Assembly (NCBI RefSeq): GCF_051014685.1
Contig: NW_027478922.1
Span: forward strand, 1-64,000
DNA: 64,000 nt
From: Ptiloglossa arizonensis
Taxonomy: Eukaryota > Arthropoda > Insecta > Hymenoptera > Colletidae
Direction of reading: 5' to 3'
Shown: piece after piece, positions 36,110 to 49,858 of the stretch
How the letters are laid out: the number at the start of each line of letters is the position of its first letter
Numbering within the stretch: position 1 is the stretch's first letter
Notes under the pieces: model-generated
Database searches by the model: none
What the model was told of the DNA's origin: nothing
Seen by the model: only the letters and a program-made list of their open reading frames with translations
Program-made: the position numbers and the translations under genes

Positions 36110-38915
36110 CCGTTCTAGTTATTCGTTTCGAGCATCAGAACTGCGAAAATTTTGAGTTTCTGAAGCGTTTTTTACCTCCAAACTGCCATATCTCGCGAAC
36201 GGATTGACCAATCCGCAAAGTTTCTGTTGCATCTGAGAGTAGAAACTCGCCCGATTACAACGGTATGCGTACTTTTCCCCTAGTCAGTTCTAGTTATTCG
36301 TTTCGAGCATCAGAACTGCGAAAATTTTGAGTTTCTCAAGTGTTTCTTACCTCCAAACTGCCATATCTCGCGAACGGATTGACTAATCCGCAAAATTTTT
36401 GTTGCGTCTGAAAGTAGAAACTCGCCCGATTACAACTGTATGCGTACTTTTCCCCTAGTCCGTTCTAGTTATTCGTTTCGAGCATCAGAACTGCGAAAAT
36501 TTTGAGTTTCTGAAGCGTTTCTTACATCCAAACTGCCATATCTCGCGAACGGATTGACCAATCCGCAAAATTTCTGTTGCATCTGAAAGTAGAAACTCGC
36601 CCGATTACAACGGTATGCGTACTTTTCCCCTAGTCAGTTCTAGTTATTCGTTTCGAGCATCAGAACTGCGAAAATTTTGAGTTTCTCAAGTGTTTCTTAC
36701 ATCCAAACTGCCATATCTCGCGAACGGATTGACCAATCCGCAAAATTTCTGTTGCATCTGAAAGTAGAAACTCGCCCGATTACAACGGTATGCGTACTTT
36801 TCCCCTAGTCCGTTCTAGTTATTCGTTTCGAGCATCAGAACTGCGAAAATTTTGAGTTTCTGAAGCGTTTTTTACCTCCAAACTGCCATATCTCGCGAAC
36901 GGATTGACCAATCCGCAAAGTTTCTGTTGCATCTGAAAGTAGAAGCTCGCCCGATTACAACGGTGTGGGTACTTTTCCCCGAGGCCGTTCTAGTTATTCG
37001 TTTCGAGCATCAGAACTGCGAAAATTTTGAGTTTCTCAAGCGTTTCTTACTTCCAATCTGCCATATCTCGCGAACGGATTGACCAATCCGCAAAATTTCT
37101 GCTGCATCTGAAAGTAGAAAGTTGCCCGATTACAACTGTATGCGTACTTTTCCCCTAGTCCGTTCTAGTTATTCGTTTCGAGTATCAGAACTGCGAAAAT
37201 TTTGAGTTTCTCAGGCGTTTCATACCTCCAAACTGCCATATCTTGCGAACGGATTGACCAATCCGCAAAATTTCTGTTGCATCTGAAAGTAGAAACTCGC
37301 CTGATTACAACGGTATGCGTACTTTTCCCCTAGGCCGTTCTAGTTATTCGTTTTGAGCATCAGAACTGCGAAAATGTTGAGTTTCTCAAGCGTTTCTTAC
37401 CTCCAAACTGCCATATCTCGCGAACGGATTGACCAATCCGCAAAATTTCTGTTGCATCTGAAAGTAGAAGCTCGCCCGATTACAACGGTGTGCGTACTTT
37501 TCCCCTAGGCCGTTCTAGTTATTCGTTTCGAGCATCAGAACTGCGAAAATTTTGAGTTTCTCAAGCGTTTCTTACTTCCAAACTGCCATATCTCGCGAAC
37601 GGATTGACCAATCCGCAAAATTTCTGTTGCATCTGAAAGTAGAAACTCGCCCGATTACAACTGTATGCGTACTTTTCCCCTAGTCCGTTCTAGTTATTCG
37701 TTTCGAGCATCAGAACTGCGAAAATTTTGAGTTTCTGAAGCGTTTTTTACCTCCAAACTGCCATATCTCGCGAACGGATTGACCAATCCGCAAAGTTTCT
37801 GTTGCATCTGAAAGTAGAAGCTCGCCCGATTACAACGGTATGCGTACTTTTCCCCTAGGCCGTTCTAGTTAATCGTTTCGAGCATCAGAACTGCGAAAAT
37901 TTTGAGTTTCTCAAGCGTTTCATACTTCCAAACTGCCATATCTCGCGAACGGATTGACCAATCCGCAAAATTTCTGTTGCATCTGAAAGTAGAAACTCGC
38001 CCGATTACAACTGTATGCGTACTTTTCCCCTAGTCCGTTCTAGTTATTCGTTTCGAGCATCAGAACTGCGAAAATTTTGAGTTTCTCAAGCGTTTCTTAC
38101 TTCCAAACTGCCATATCTCGCGAACGGATTGAGCAATCCGCAAAATTTCTGTTGCATCTGAAAGTAGAAACTTGCCCGATTACAACTGTATGCGTACTTT
38201 TCCCCTAGTCCGTTCTAGTTATTCGTTTCGAGTATCAGAACTGCGAAAATTTTGAGTTTCTCAGGCGTTTCATACCTCCAAACTGCCATATCTCGCGAAC
38301 GGATTGACCAATCCGCAAAATTTCTGTTGCATCTGAGAGTAGAAACTCGCCCGATTACAACGGTATGCGTACTTTTCCCCTAGTCAGTTCTAGTTATTCG
38401 TTTCGAGCATCAGAACTGCGAAAATTTTGAGTTTCTCAAGTGTTTCTTACCTCCAAACTGCCATATCTCGCGAACGGATTGACTAATCCGCAAAATTTTT
38501 GTTGCGTCTGAAAGTAGAAACTCGCCCGATTACAACTGTATGCGTACTTTTCCCCTAGTCCGTTCTAGTTATTCGTTTCGAGCATCAGAACTGCGAAAAT
38601 TTTGAGTTTCTGAAGCGTTTCTTACATCCAAACTGCCATATCTCGCGAACGGATTGACCAATCCGCAAAATTTCTGTTGCATCTGAAAGTAGAAACTCGC
38701 CCGATTACAACGGTATGCGTACTTTTCCCCTAGGCCGTTCTAGTTATTCGTTTCGAGCATCAGAACTGCGAAAATTTTGAGTTTCTCAAGCGTTTCTTAC
38801 CTCCAAACTGCCATATCTCGCGAATGGATTGACCAATGCGCAAAATTTCTGTTGCAACTGAAAGTAGAAGCTCGCCCGATTACAACGGTGTGCGTACTTT
38901 TCCCCTAGGCCGTTC
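36110..38915 (+). repeat. 16-monomer block, copy 2 (2800 bp)
   Basis: A tandem copy of the preceding block, apparently identical, including the rare gttgcaactg (38852 against 36052). The junction lies in ggccgttc at 36110-36115. Copy 2 ends where gttctag is replaced by gttcgag at 38916. At that point the array passes directly into the 12-mer domain, whose first monomer (38838) therefore starts inside this copy. Confidence 0.9.
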
Positions 38916-40936
38916 GAGTTATTCGTTTCGAGCATCAGAAATGCGAAAATTTTGTGTTTCTCAAGTGTTTCATACTTCCAAACTGCCATATCTCGCGAAC
39001 GGATTGACCAATCCGCAAAATTTCTGTTGCATCTGAGAGTAGAAACTCGCCCGATTACAACGGTATGCGTACTTTTCCCCTAGGCCGTTCTAGTTATTCG
39101 TTTCGAGCATCAGAACTGCGAAAATTGTGAGTTTCTCAAGCGTTTCTTACCTCCAAACTGCCATATCTCGCGAATGGATTGACCAATGCGCAAAATTTCT
39201 GTTGCATCTGAAAGTAGAAGCTCGCCCGATTACAACGGTGTGGGTACTTTTCCCCGAGGCCGTTCTAGTTATTCGTTTCGAGCATCAGAACTGCGAAAAT
39301 TTTGAGTTTCTCAAGCGTTTCTTACTTCCAATCTGCCATGTCTCGCGAACGGATTGACCAATCCGCAAAATTTCTGCTGCATCTGAAAGTAGAAAGTTGC
39401 CCGATACAACTGTATGCGTACTTTTCCCCTAGTCCGTTCTAGTTATTCGTTTCGAGTATCAGAACTGCGAAAATTTTGAGTTTCTCAGGCGTTTCATACC
39501 TCCAAACTGCCATATCTTGCGAACGGATTGACCAATCCGCAAAATTTCTGTTGCATCTGAAAGTAGAAACTCGCCTGATTACAACGGTATGCGTACTTTT
39601 CCCCTAGGCCGTTCTAGTTATTCGTTTTGAGCATCAGAACTGCGAAAATGTTGAGTTTCTCAAGCGTTTCTTACCTCCAAACTGCCATATCTCGCGAACG
39701 GATTGACCAATCCGCAAAATTTCTGTTGCATCTGAAAGTAGAAGCTCGCCCGATTACAACGGTGTGCGTACTTTTCCCCTAGGCCGTTCTAGTTATTCGT
39801 TTCGAGCATCAGAACTGCGAAAATTTTGAGTTTCTCAAGCGTTTCTTACTTCCAAACTGCCATATCTCGCGAACGGATTGACCAATCCGCAAAATTTCTG
39901 TTGCATCTGAAAGTAGAAACTCGCCCGATTACAACTGTATGCGTACTTTTCCCCTAGTCCGTTCTAGTTATTCGTTTCGAGCATCAGAACTGCGAAAATT
40001 TTGAGTTTCTGAAGCGTTTCTTACCTCCAAACTGCCATATCTCGCGAACGGATTGACCAATCCGCAAAGTTTCTGTTGCATCTGAAAGTAGAAGCTCGCC
40101 CGATTACAACGGTATGCGTACTTTTCCCTTAGGCCGTTCTAGTTAATCGTTTCGAGCATCAGAACTGCGAAAATTTTGAGTTTCTCAAGCGTTTCATACT
40201 TCCAAACTGCCATATCTCGCGAACGGATTGACCAATCCGCAAAATTTCTGATGCATCTGAGAGTAGAAACTCGCCCGATTACAACGGTATGCGTACTTTT
40301 CCCCTAGTCAGTTCTAGTTATTCGTTTCGAGCATCAGAACTGCGAAAATTTTGAGTTTCTCAAGTGTTTCTTACCTCCAAACTGCCATATCTCGCGAACG
40401 GATTGACTAATCCGCAAAATTTTTGTTGCGTCTGAAAGTAGAAACTCGCCCGATTACAACGGTATGCGTACATTTCCCCTAGGCAGTTCTAGTTATTCGT
40501 TTCGAGCATCAGAACTGCGAAAATTTTGAGTTTCTCAAGCGTTTCTTACCTCCAAACTGCCATATCTCGCGAACGGATTGACCAATCCGCAAAATTTCTG
40601 TTGCATCTGAAAGTAGAAACTCGCCCGATTGCAACGGTATACGTACTTTTCCCCTAGTCCGTTCTAGTTATTCGTTTCGAGCATCAGAACTGCGCAAATG
40701 TTGAGTTTCTCAAGCATTTCTTACCTACAAACTGCCATATCTCGCGAACGGATTGACCAATCCTCAAAATTTCTGTTGCATCTGAAAGTAGAAACTCGCC
40801 CGATTACAACGGTGTGGGTACTTTTCCCCGAGGCCGTTCTAGTTATTCGTTTCGAGCATCAGAACTGCGAAAATTTTGAGTTTCTCAAGCGTTTCTTACC
40901 TCCAAACTGCCATATCTCGCGAATGGATTGACCAAT
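38838..40936 (+). repeat. HOR-F full copy 1: 12 monomers, 2099 bp
   Basis: Order: gttcgag/ttttgtg, gagagtag/ttgtgag, gtgtggg/ccatgtctcg, gctgc/aaagttgcccgatac, cctgatt/ttttgagc, agctcg/ggtgtgcg, aactg/ctgaag, gcaaag/cccttagg/taatcg, ctgatgc/tagtcag, ttttt, gattgc/gcgcaaatg, cctcaa. One T is missing in cccgatacaac (39403), making 2099 instead of 2100 bp. Private features are gcaactg in the first monomer, tacatttcc (about 40470), and gtgtggg/ccccgagg in the last monomer. Confidence 0.86.
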
Positions 40937-42161
40937 GCGCAAAATTTCTGTTGCATCTGAAAGTAGAAGCTCGCCCGATTACAACGGTGTGCGTACTTTT
41001 CCCCTAGGCCGTTCGAGTTATTCGTTTCGAGCATCAGAACTGCGAAAATTTTGTGTTTCTCAAGTGTTTCATACTTCCAAACTGCCATATCTCGCGAACG
41101 GATTGACCAATCCGCAAAATTTCTGTTGCATCTGAGAGTAGAAACTCGCCCGATTACAACGGTATGCGTACTTTTCCCCTAGGCCGTTCTAGTTATTCGT
41201 TTCGAGCATCAGAACTGCGAAAATTGTGAGTTTCTCAAGCGTTTCTTACCTCCAAACTGCCATATCTCGCGAATGGATTGACCAATGCGCAAAATTTCTG
41301 TTGCATCTGAAAGTAGAAGCTCGCCCGATTACAACGGTGTGGGTACTTTTCCCCGAGGCCGTTCTAGTTATTCGTTTCGAGCATCAGAACTGCGAAAATT
41401 TTGAGTTTCTCAAGCGTTTCTTACTTCCAATCTGCCATGTCTCGCGAACGGATTGACCAATCCGCAAAATTTCTGTTGCATCTGAAAGTAGAAACTCGCC
41501 CGATTACAACGGTATGCGTACTTTTCCCCTAGGCCGTTCTAGTTATTCGTTTCGAGCATCAGAACTGCGAAAATTTTGAGTTTCTCAAGCGTTTCTTACC
41601 TCCAAACTGCCATATCTCGCGAATGGATTGACCAATGCGCAAAATTTCTGTTGCATCTGAAAGTAGAAGCTCGCCCGATTACAACGGTATGCGTACTTTT
41701 CCCCTAGGCCGTTCTAGTTATTCGTTTCGAGCATCAGAACTGCGAAAATTTTGAGTTTCTCAAGCGTTTCTTACCTCCAAACTGCCATATCTCGCGAACG
41801 GATTGACTAATCCGCAAAATTTTTGTTGCGTCTGAAAGTAGAAACTCGCCCGATTACAACTGTATGCGTACTTTTCCCCTAGTCCGTTCTAGTTATTCGT
41901 TTCGAGCATCAGAACTGCGAAAATTTTGAGTTTCTGAAGCGTTTCTTACATCCAAACTGCCATATCTCGCGAACGGATTGACCAATCCGCAAAATTTCTG
42001 TTGCATCTGAAAGTAGAAACTCGCCCGATTACAACGGTATGCGTACTTTTCCCCTAGGCCGTTCTAGTTATTCGTTTCGAGCATCAGAACTGCGAAAATT
42101 TTGAGTTTCTCAAGCGTTTCTTACCTCCAAACTGCCATATCTCGCGAATGGATTGACCAAT
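40937..42161 (+). repeat. HOR-F shortened unit: 7 monomers, 1225 bp
   Basis: It starts with the same three monomers as the 12-mer (gttcgag/ttttgtg, gagagtag/ttgtgag, gtgtggg/ccatgtctcg). It then passes to ordinary acggtatg monomers (41462, 41637), a ttttt monomer joined to an actg/ctgaag/cttacatcc half (41812), and an ordinary monomer (41987). The block from gctgc to gattgc is missing. It contains no lost-T tag. Confidence 0.8.
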
Positions 42162-44260
42162 GCGCAAAATTTCTGTTGCATCTGAAAGTAGAAGCTCGCC
42201 CGATTACAACGGTGTGCGTACTTTTCCCCTAGGCCGTTCGAGTTATTCGTTTCGAGCATCAGAAATGCGAAAATTTTGTGTTTCTCAAGTGTTTCATACT
42301 TCCAAACTGCCATATCTCGCGAACGGATTGACCAATCCGCAAAATTTCTGTTGCATCTGAGAGTAGAAACTCGCCCGATTACAACGGTATGCGTACTTTT
42401 CCCCTAGGCCGTTCTAGTTATTCGTTTCGAGCATCAGAACTGCGAAAATTGTGAGTTTCTCAAGCGTTTCTTACCTCCAAACTGCCATATCTCGCGAATG
42501 GATTGACCAATGCGCAAAATTTCTGTTGCATCTGAAAGTAGAAGCTCGCCCGATTACAACGGTGTGGGTACTTTTCCCCGAGGCCGTTCTAGTTATTCGT
42601 TTCGAGCATCAGAACTGCGAAAATTTTGAGTTTCTCAAGCGTTTCTTACTTCCAATCTGCCATGTCTCGCGAACGGATTGACCAATCCGCAAAATTTCTG
42701 CTGCATCTGAAAGTAGAAAGTTGCCCGATACAACTGTATGCGTACTTATCCCCTAGTCCGTTCTAGTTATTCGTTTCGAGTATCAGAACTGCGAAAATTT
42801 TGAGTTTCTCAGGCGTTTCATACCTCCAAACTGCCATATCTTGCGAACGGATTGACCAATCCGCAAAATTTCTGTTGCATCTGAAAGTAGAAACTCGCCT
42901 GATTACAACGGTATGCGTACTTTTCCCCTAGGCCGTTCTAGTTATTCGTTTTGAGCATCAGAACTGCGAAAATGTTGAGTTTCTCAAGCGTTTCTTACCT
43001 CCAAACTGCCATATCTCGCGAACGGATTGACCAATCCGCAAAATTTCTGTTGCATCTGAAAGTAGAAGCTCGCCCGATTACAACGGTGTGCGTACTTTTC
43101 CCCTAGGCCGTTCTAGTTATTCGTTTCGAGCATCAGAACTGCGAAAATTTTGAGTTTCTCAAGCGTTTCTTACTTCCAAACTGCCATATCTCGCGAACGG
43201 ATTGACCAATCCGCAAAATTTCTGTTGCATCTGAAAGTAGAAACTCGCCCGATTACAACTGTATGCGTACTTTTCCCCTAGTCCGTTCTAGTTATTCGTT
43301 TCGAGCATCAGAACTGCGAAAATTTTGAGTTTCTGAAGCGTTTCTTACCTCCAAACTGCCATATCTCGCGAACGGATTGACCAATCAGCAAAGTTTCTGT
43401 TGCATCTGAAAGTAGAAGCTCGCCCGATTACAACGGTATGCGTACTTTTCCCTTAGGCCGTTCTAGTTAATCGTTTCGAGCATCAGAACTGCGAAAATTT
43501 TGAGTTTCTCAAGCGTTTCATACTTCCAAACTGCCATATCTCGCGAACGGATTGACCAATCCGCAAAATTTCTGATGCATCTGAGAGTAGAAACTCGCCC
43601 GATTACAACGGTATGCGTACTTTTCCCCTAGTCAGTTCTAGTTATTCGTTTCGAGCATCAGAACTGCGAAAATTTTGAGTTTCTCAAGTGTTTCTTACCT
43701 CCAAACTGCCATATCTCGCGAACGGATTGACTAATCCGCAAAATTTTTGTTGCGTCTGAAAGTAGAAACTCGCCCGATTACAACGGTATGCGTACTTTTC
43801 CCCTAGGCAGTTCTAGTTATTCGTTTCGAGCATCAGAACTGCGAAAATTTTGAGTTTCTCAAGCGTTTCTTACCTCCAAACTGCCATATCTCGCGAACGG
43901 ATTGACCAATCCGCAAAATTTCTGTTGCATCTGAAAGTAGAAACTCGCCCGATTGCAACGGTATACGTACTTTTCCCCTAGTCCGTTCTAGTTATTCGTT
44001 TCGAGCATCAGAACTGCGCAAATGTTGAGTTTCTCAAGCATTTCTTACCTACAAACTGCCATATCTCGCGAACGGATTGACCAATCCTCAAAATTTCTGT
44101 TGCATCTGAAAGTAGAAACTCGCCCGATTACAACTGTATGCGTACTTTTCCCCTAGGCCGTTCTAGTTATTCGTTTCGAGCATCAGAACTGCGAAAATTT
44201 TGAGTTTCTCAAGCGTTTCTTACCTCCAAACTGCCATATCTCGCGAATGGATTGACCAAT
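42162..44260 (+). repeat. HOR-F full copy 2: 12 monomers, 2099 bp
   Basis: It has the same order and length as full copy 1, with the lost-T tag at 42727 and cagaaatgcg in its first monomer. Private changes are gtacttatcccc (about 42747) and caatcagcaaag (43384). Its last monomer has aactgtatg and ggccg in place of the gtgtggg found in copy 1. Confidence 0.87.
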
Positions 44261-46009
44261 GCGCAAAATTTCTGTTGCATCTGAAAGTAGAAGCTCGCCC
44301 GATTACAACGGTGTGCGTACTTTTCCCCTAGGCCGTTCGAGTTATTCGTTTCGAGCATCAGAACTGCGAAAATTTTGTGTTTCTCAAGTGTTTCATACTT
44401 CCAAACTGCCATATCTCGCGAACGGATTGACCAATCCGCAAAATTTCTGTTGCATCTGAGAGTAGAAACTCGCCCGATTACAACGGTATGCGTACTTTTC
44501 CCCTAGGCCGTTCTAGTTATTCGTTTCGAGCATCAGAACTGCGAAAATTGTGAGTTTCTCAAGCGTTTCTTACCTCCAAACTGCCATATCTCGCGAATGG
44601 ATTGACCAATGCGCAAAATTTCTGTTGCATCTGAAAGTAGAAGCTCGCCCGATTACAACGGTGTGGGTACTTTTCCCCGAGGCCGTTCTAGTTATTCGTT
44701 TCGAGCATCAGAACTGCGAAAATTTTGAGTTTCTCAAGCGTTTCTTACTTCCAATCTGCCATGTCTCGCGAACGGATTGACCAATCCGCAAAATTTCTGC
44801 TGCATCTGAAAGTAGAAAGTTGCCCGATACAACTGTATGCGTACTTTTCCCCTAGTCCGTTCTAGTTATTCGTTTCGAGTATCAGAACTGCGAAAATTTT
44901 GAGTTTCTCAGGCGTTTCATACCTCCAAACTGCCATATCTTGCGAACGGATTGACCAATCCGCAAAATTTCTGTTGCATCTGAAAGTAGAAACTCGCCTG
45001 ATTACAACGGTATGCGTACTTTTCCCCTAGGCCGTTCTAGTTATTCGTTTTGAGCATCAGAACTGCGAAAATGTTGAGTTTCTCAAGCGTTTCTTACCTC
45101 CAAACTGCCATATCTCGCGAACGGATTGACCAATCCGCAAAATTTCTGTTGCATCTGAAAGTAGAAGCTCGCCCGATTACAACGGTGTGCGTACTTTTCC
45201 CCTAGGCCGTTCTAGTTATTCGTTTCGAGCATCAGAACTGCGAAAATTTTGAGTTTCTCAAGCGTTTCTTACTTCCAAACTGCCATATCTCGCGAACGGA
45301 TTGACCAATCCGCAAAATTTCTGTTGCATCTGAAAGTAGAAACTCGCCCGATTACAACTGTATGCGTACTTTTCCCCTAGTCCGTTCTAGTTATTCGTTT
45401 CGAGCATCAGAACTGCGCAAATGTTGAGTTTCTCAAGCATTTCTTACCTACAAACTGCCATATCTCGCGAACGGATTGACCAATCCTCAAAATTTCTGTT
45501 GCATCTGAAAGTAGAAACTCGCCCGATTACAACTGTATGCGTACTTTTCCCCTAGGCCGTTCTAGTTATTCGTTTCGAGCATCAGAACTGCGAAAATTTT
45601 GAGTTTCTCAAGCGTTTCTTACCTCCAAACTGCCATATCTCGCGAATGGATTGACCAATGCGCAAAATTTCTGTTGCATCTGAAAGTAGAAGCTCGCCCG
45701 ATTACAACGGTGTGCGTACTTTTCCCCTAGGCCGTTCGAGTTATTCGTTTCGAGCATCAGAACTGCGAAAATTTTGAGTTTCTGAAGCGTTTCTTACATC
45801 CAAACTGCCATATCTCGCGAACGGATTGACCAATCCGCAAAATTTCTGTTGCATCTGAAAGTAGAAACTCGCCCGATTACAACGGTATGCGTACTTTTCC
45901 CCTAGGCCGTTCTAGTTATTCGTTTCGAGCATCAGAACTGCGAAAATTTTGAGTTTCTCAAGCGTTTCTTACCTCCAAACTGCCATATCTCGCGAATGGA
46001 TTGACCAAT
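44261..46009 (+). repeat. HOR-F shortened unit: 10 monomers, 1749 bp
   Basis: It begins as a full copy (tag at 44826) through the aactg monomer at 45310. That monomer switches in its second half to gcgcaaatg/gcatttc, which belongs three to four monomers later in the 12-mer, so the gcaaag/ctgatgc/ttttt segment is skipped. After a cctcaa monomer it adds a gttcgag monomer whose second half is ctgaag/cttacatcc (45660), and an ordinary monomer. Confidence 0.83.
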
Positions 46010-48108
46010 GCGCAAAATTTCTGTTGCATCTGAAAGTAGAAGCTCGCCCGATTACAACGGTGTGCGTACTTTTCCCCTAGGCCGTTCGAGTTATTCGTTT
46101 CGAGCATCAGAAATGCGAAAATTTTGTGTTTCTCAAGTGTTTCATACTTCCAAACTGCCATATCTCGCGAACGGATTGACCAATCCGCAAAATTTCTGTT
46201 GCATCTGAGAGTAGAAACTCGCCCGATTACAACGGTATGCGTACTTTTCCCCTAGGCCGTTCTAGTTATTCGTTTCGAGCATCAGAACTGCGAAAATTGT
46301 GAGTTTCTCAAGCGTTTCTTACCTCCAAACTGCCATATCTCGCGAATGGATTGACCAATGCACAAAATTTCTGTTGCATCTGAAAGTAGAAGCTCGCCCG
46401 ATTACAACGGTGTGGGTACTTTTCCCCGAGGCCGTTCTAGTTATTCGTTTCGAGCATCAGAACTGCGAAAATTTTGAGTTTCTCAAGCGTTTCTTACTTC
46501 CAATCTGCCATGTCTCGCGAACGGATTGACCAATCCGCAAAATTTCTGCTGCATCTGAAAGTAGAAAGTTGCCCGATACAACTGTATGCGTACTTTTCCC
46601 CTAGTCCGTTCTAGTTATTCGTTTCGAGTATCAGAACTGCGAAAATTTTGAGTTTCTCAGGCGTTTCATACCTCCAAACTGCCATATCTTGCGAACGGAT
46701 TGACCAATCCGCAAAATTTCTGTTGCATCTGAAAGTAGAAACTCGCCTGATTACAACGGTATGCGTACTTTTCCCCTAGGCCGTTCTAGTTATTCGTTTT
46801 GAGCATCAGAACTGCGAAAATGTTGAGTTTCTCAAGCGTTTCTTACCTCCAAACTGCCATATCTCGCGAACGGATTGACCAATCCGCAAAATTTCTGTTG
46901 CATCTGAAAGTAGAAGCTCGCCCGATTACAACGGTGTGCGTACTTTTCCCCTAGGCCGTTCTAGTTATTCGTTTCGAGCATCAGAACTGCGAAAATTTTG
47001 AGTTTCTCAAGCGTTTCTTACTTCCAAACTGCCATATCTCGCGAACGGATTGACCAATCCGCAAAATTTCTGTTGCATCTGAAAGTAGAAACTCGCCCGA
47101 TTACAACTGTATGCGTACTTTTCCCCTAGTCCGTTCTAGTTATTCGTTTCGAGCATCAGAACTGCGAAAATTTTGAGTTTCTGAAGCGTTTCTTACCTCC
47201 AAACTGCCATATCTCGCGAACGGATTGACCAATCCGCAAAGTTTCTGTTGCATCTGAAAGTAGAAGCTCGCCCGATTACAACGGTATGCGTACTTTTCCC
47301 TTAGGCCGTTCTAGTTAATCGTTTCGAGCATCAGAACTGCGAAAATTTTGAGTTTCTCAAGCGTTTCATACTTCCAAACTGCCATATCTCGCGAACGGAT
47401 TGACCAATCCGCAAAATTTCTGATGCATCTGAGAGTAGAAACTCGCCCGATTACAACGGTATGCGTACTTTTCCCCTAGTCAGTTCTAGTTATTCGTTTC
47501 GAGCATCAGAACTGCGAAAATTTTGAGTTTCTCAAGTGTTTCTTACCTCCAAACTGCCATATCTCGCGAACGGATTGACTAATCCGCAAAATTTTTGTTG
47601 CGTCTGAAAGTAGAAACTCGCCCGATTACAACGGTATGCGTACTTTTCCCCTAGGCAGTTCTAGTTATTCGTTTCGAGCATCAGAACTGCGAAAATTTTG
47701 AGTTTCTCAAGCGTTTCTTACCTCCAAACTGCCATATCTCGCGAACGGATTGACCAATCCGCAAAATTTCTGTTGCATCTGAAAGTAGAAACTCGCCCGA
47801 TTGCAACGGTATACGTACTTTTCCCCTAGTCCGTTCTAGTTATTCGTTTCGAGCATCAGAACTGCGCAAATGTTGAGTTTCTCAAGCATTTCTTACCTAC
47901 AAACTGCCATATCTCGCGAACGGATTGACCAATCCTCAAAATTTCTGTTGCATCTGAAAGTAGAAACTCGCCCGATTACAACTGTATGCGTACTTTTCCC
48001 CTAGGCCGTTCTAGTTATTCGTTTCGAGCATCAGAACTGCGAAAATTTTGAGTTTCTCAAGCGTTTCTTACCTCCAAACTGCCATATCTCGCGAATGGAT
48101 TGACCAAT
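46010..48108 (+). repeat. HOR-F full copy 3: 12 monomers, 2099 bp
   Basis: Full order with the tag at 46575. It has cagaaatgcg in the first monomer and a private lineage mark, caatgcacaaaa (about 46360), that recurs at 51783 and 53008 but not in full copies 1 and 2. This links it to the units at 51.4-54.7 kb. Confidence 0.87.
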
Positions 48109-49858
48109 GCGCAAAATTTCTGTTGCATCTGAAAGTAGAAGCTCGCCCGATTACAACGGTGTGCGTACTTTTCCCCTAGGCCGTTCGAGTTATTCGTTTC
48201 GAGCATCAGAACTGCGAAAATTTTGTGTTTCTCAAGTGTTTCATACTTCCAAACTGCCATATCTCGCGAACGGATTGACCAATCCGCAAAATTTCTGTTG
48301 CATCTGAGAGTAGAAACTCGCCCGATTACAACGGTATGCGTACTTTTCCCCTAGTCAGTTCTAGTTATTCGTTTCGAGCATCAGAACTGCGAAAATTTTG
48401 AGTTTCTCAAGTGTTTCTTACCTCCAAACTGCCATATCTCGCGAACGGATTGACTAATCCGCAAAATTTTTGTTGCGTCTGAAAGTAGAAACTCGCCCGA
48501 TTACAACGGTATGCGTACTTTTCCCCTAGGCAGTTCTAGTTATTCGTTTTGAGCATCAGAACTGCGAAAATGTTGAGTTTCTCAAGCGTTTCTTACCTCC
48601 AAACTGCCATATCTCGCGAACGGATTGACCAATCCGCAAAATTTCTGTTGCATCTGAAAGTAGAAGCTCGCCCGATTACAACGGTGTGCGTACTTTTCCC
48701 CTAGGCCGTTCTAGTTATTCGTTTCGAGCATCAGAACTGCGAAAATTTTGAGTTTCTCAAGCGTTTCTTACTTCCAAACTGCCATATCTCGCGAACGGAT
48801 TGACCAATCCGCAAAATTTCTGTTGCATCTGAAAGTAGAAACTCGCCCGATTACAACTGTATGCGTACTTTTCCCCTAGTCCGTTCTAGTTATTCGTTTC
48901 GAGCATCAGAACTGCGAAAATTTTGAGTTTCTGAAGCGTTTCTTACCTCCAAACTGCCATATCTCGCGAACGGATTGACCAATCCGCAAAGTTTCTGTTG
49001 CATCTGAAAGTAGAAGCTCGCCCGATTACAACGGTATGCGTACTTTTCCCTTAGGCCGTTCTAGTTAATCGTTTCGAGCATCAGAACTGCGAAAATTTTG
49101 AGTTTCTCAAGCGTTTCATACTTCCAAACTGCCATATCTCGCGAACGGATTGACCAATCCGCAAAATTTCTGATGCATCTGAGAGTAGAAACTCGCCCGA
49201 TTACAACGGTATGCGTACTTTTCCCCTAGTCAGTTCTAGTTATTCGTTTCGAGCATCAGAACTGTGAAAATTTTGAGTTTCTCAAGTGTTTCTTACCTCC
49301 AAACTGCCATATCTCGCGAACGGATTGACTAATCCGCAAAATTTTTGTTGCGTCTGAAAGTAGAAACTCGCCCGATTACAACGGTATGCGTACTTTTCCC
49401 CTAGGCAGTTCTAGTTATTCGTTTCGAGCATCAGAACTGCGAAAATTTTGAGTTTCTCAAGCGTTTCTTACCTCCAAACTGCCATATCTCGCGAACGGAT
49501 TGACCAATCCGCAAAATTTCTGTTGCATCTGAAAGTAGAAACTCGCCCGATTGCAACGGTATACGTACTTTTCCCCTAGTCCGTTCTAGTTATTCGTTTC
49601 GAGCATCAGAACTGCGCAAATGTTGAGTTTCTCAAGCATTTCTTACCTACAAACTGCCATATCTCGCGAACGGATTGACCAATCCTCAAAATTTCTGTTG
49701 CATCTGAAAGTAGAAACTCGCCCGATTACAACTGTATGCGTACTTTTCCCCTAGGCCGTTCTAGTTATTCGTTTCGAGCATCAGAACTGCGAAAATTTTG
49801 AGTTTCTCAATCGTTTCTTACCTCCAAACTGCCATATCTCGCGAATGGATTGACCAAT
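48109..49858 (+). repeat. HOR-F shortened unit: 10 monomers, 1750 bp
   Basis: After the gttcgag/ttttgtg monomer come gagagtag/tagtcag (48284) and a ttttt monomer fused to the ttttgagc/gttgag half of the cctgatt type (48459). The gtgtggg, gctgc and cctgatt monomers are thus lost, and with them the lost-T tag. The rest follows the 12-mer from agctcg to cctcaa. Private changes are ctgtgaaaat (about 49264) and ctcaatcg (about 49808). Confidence 0.82.
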
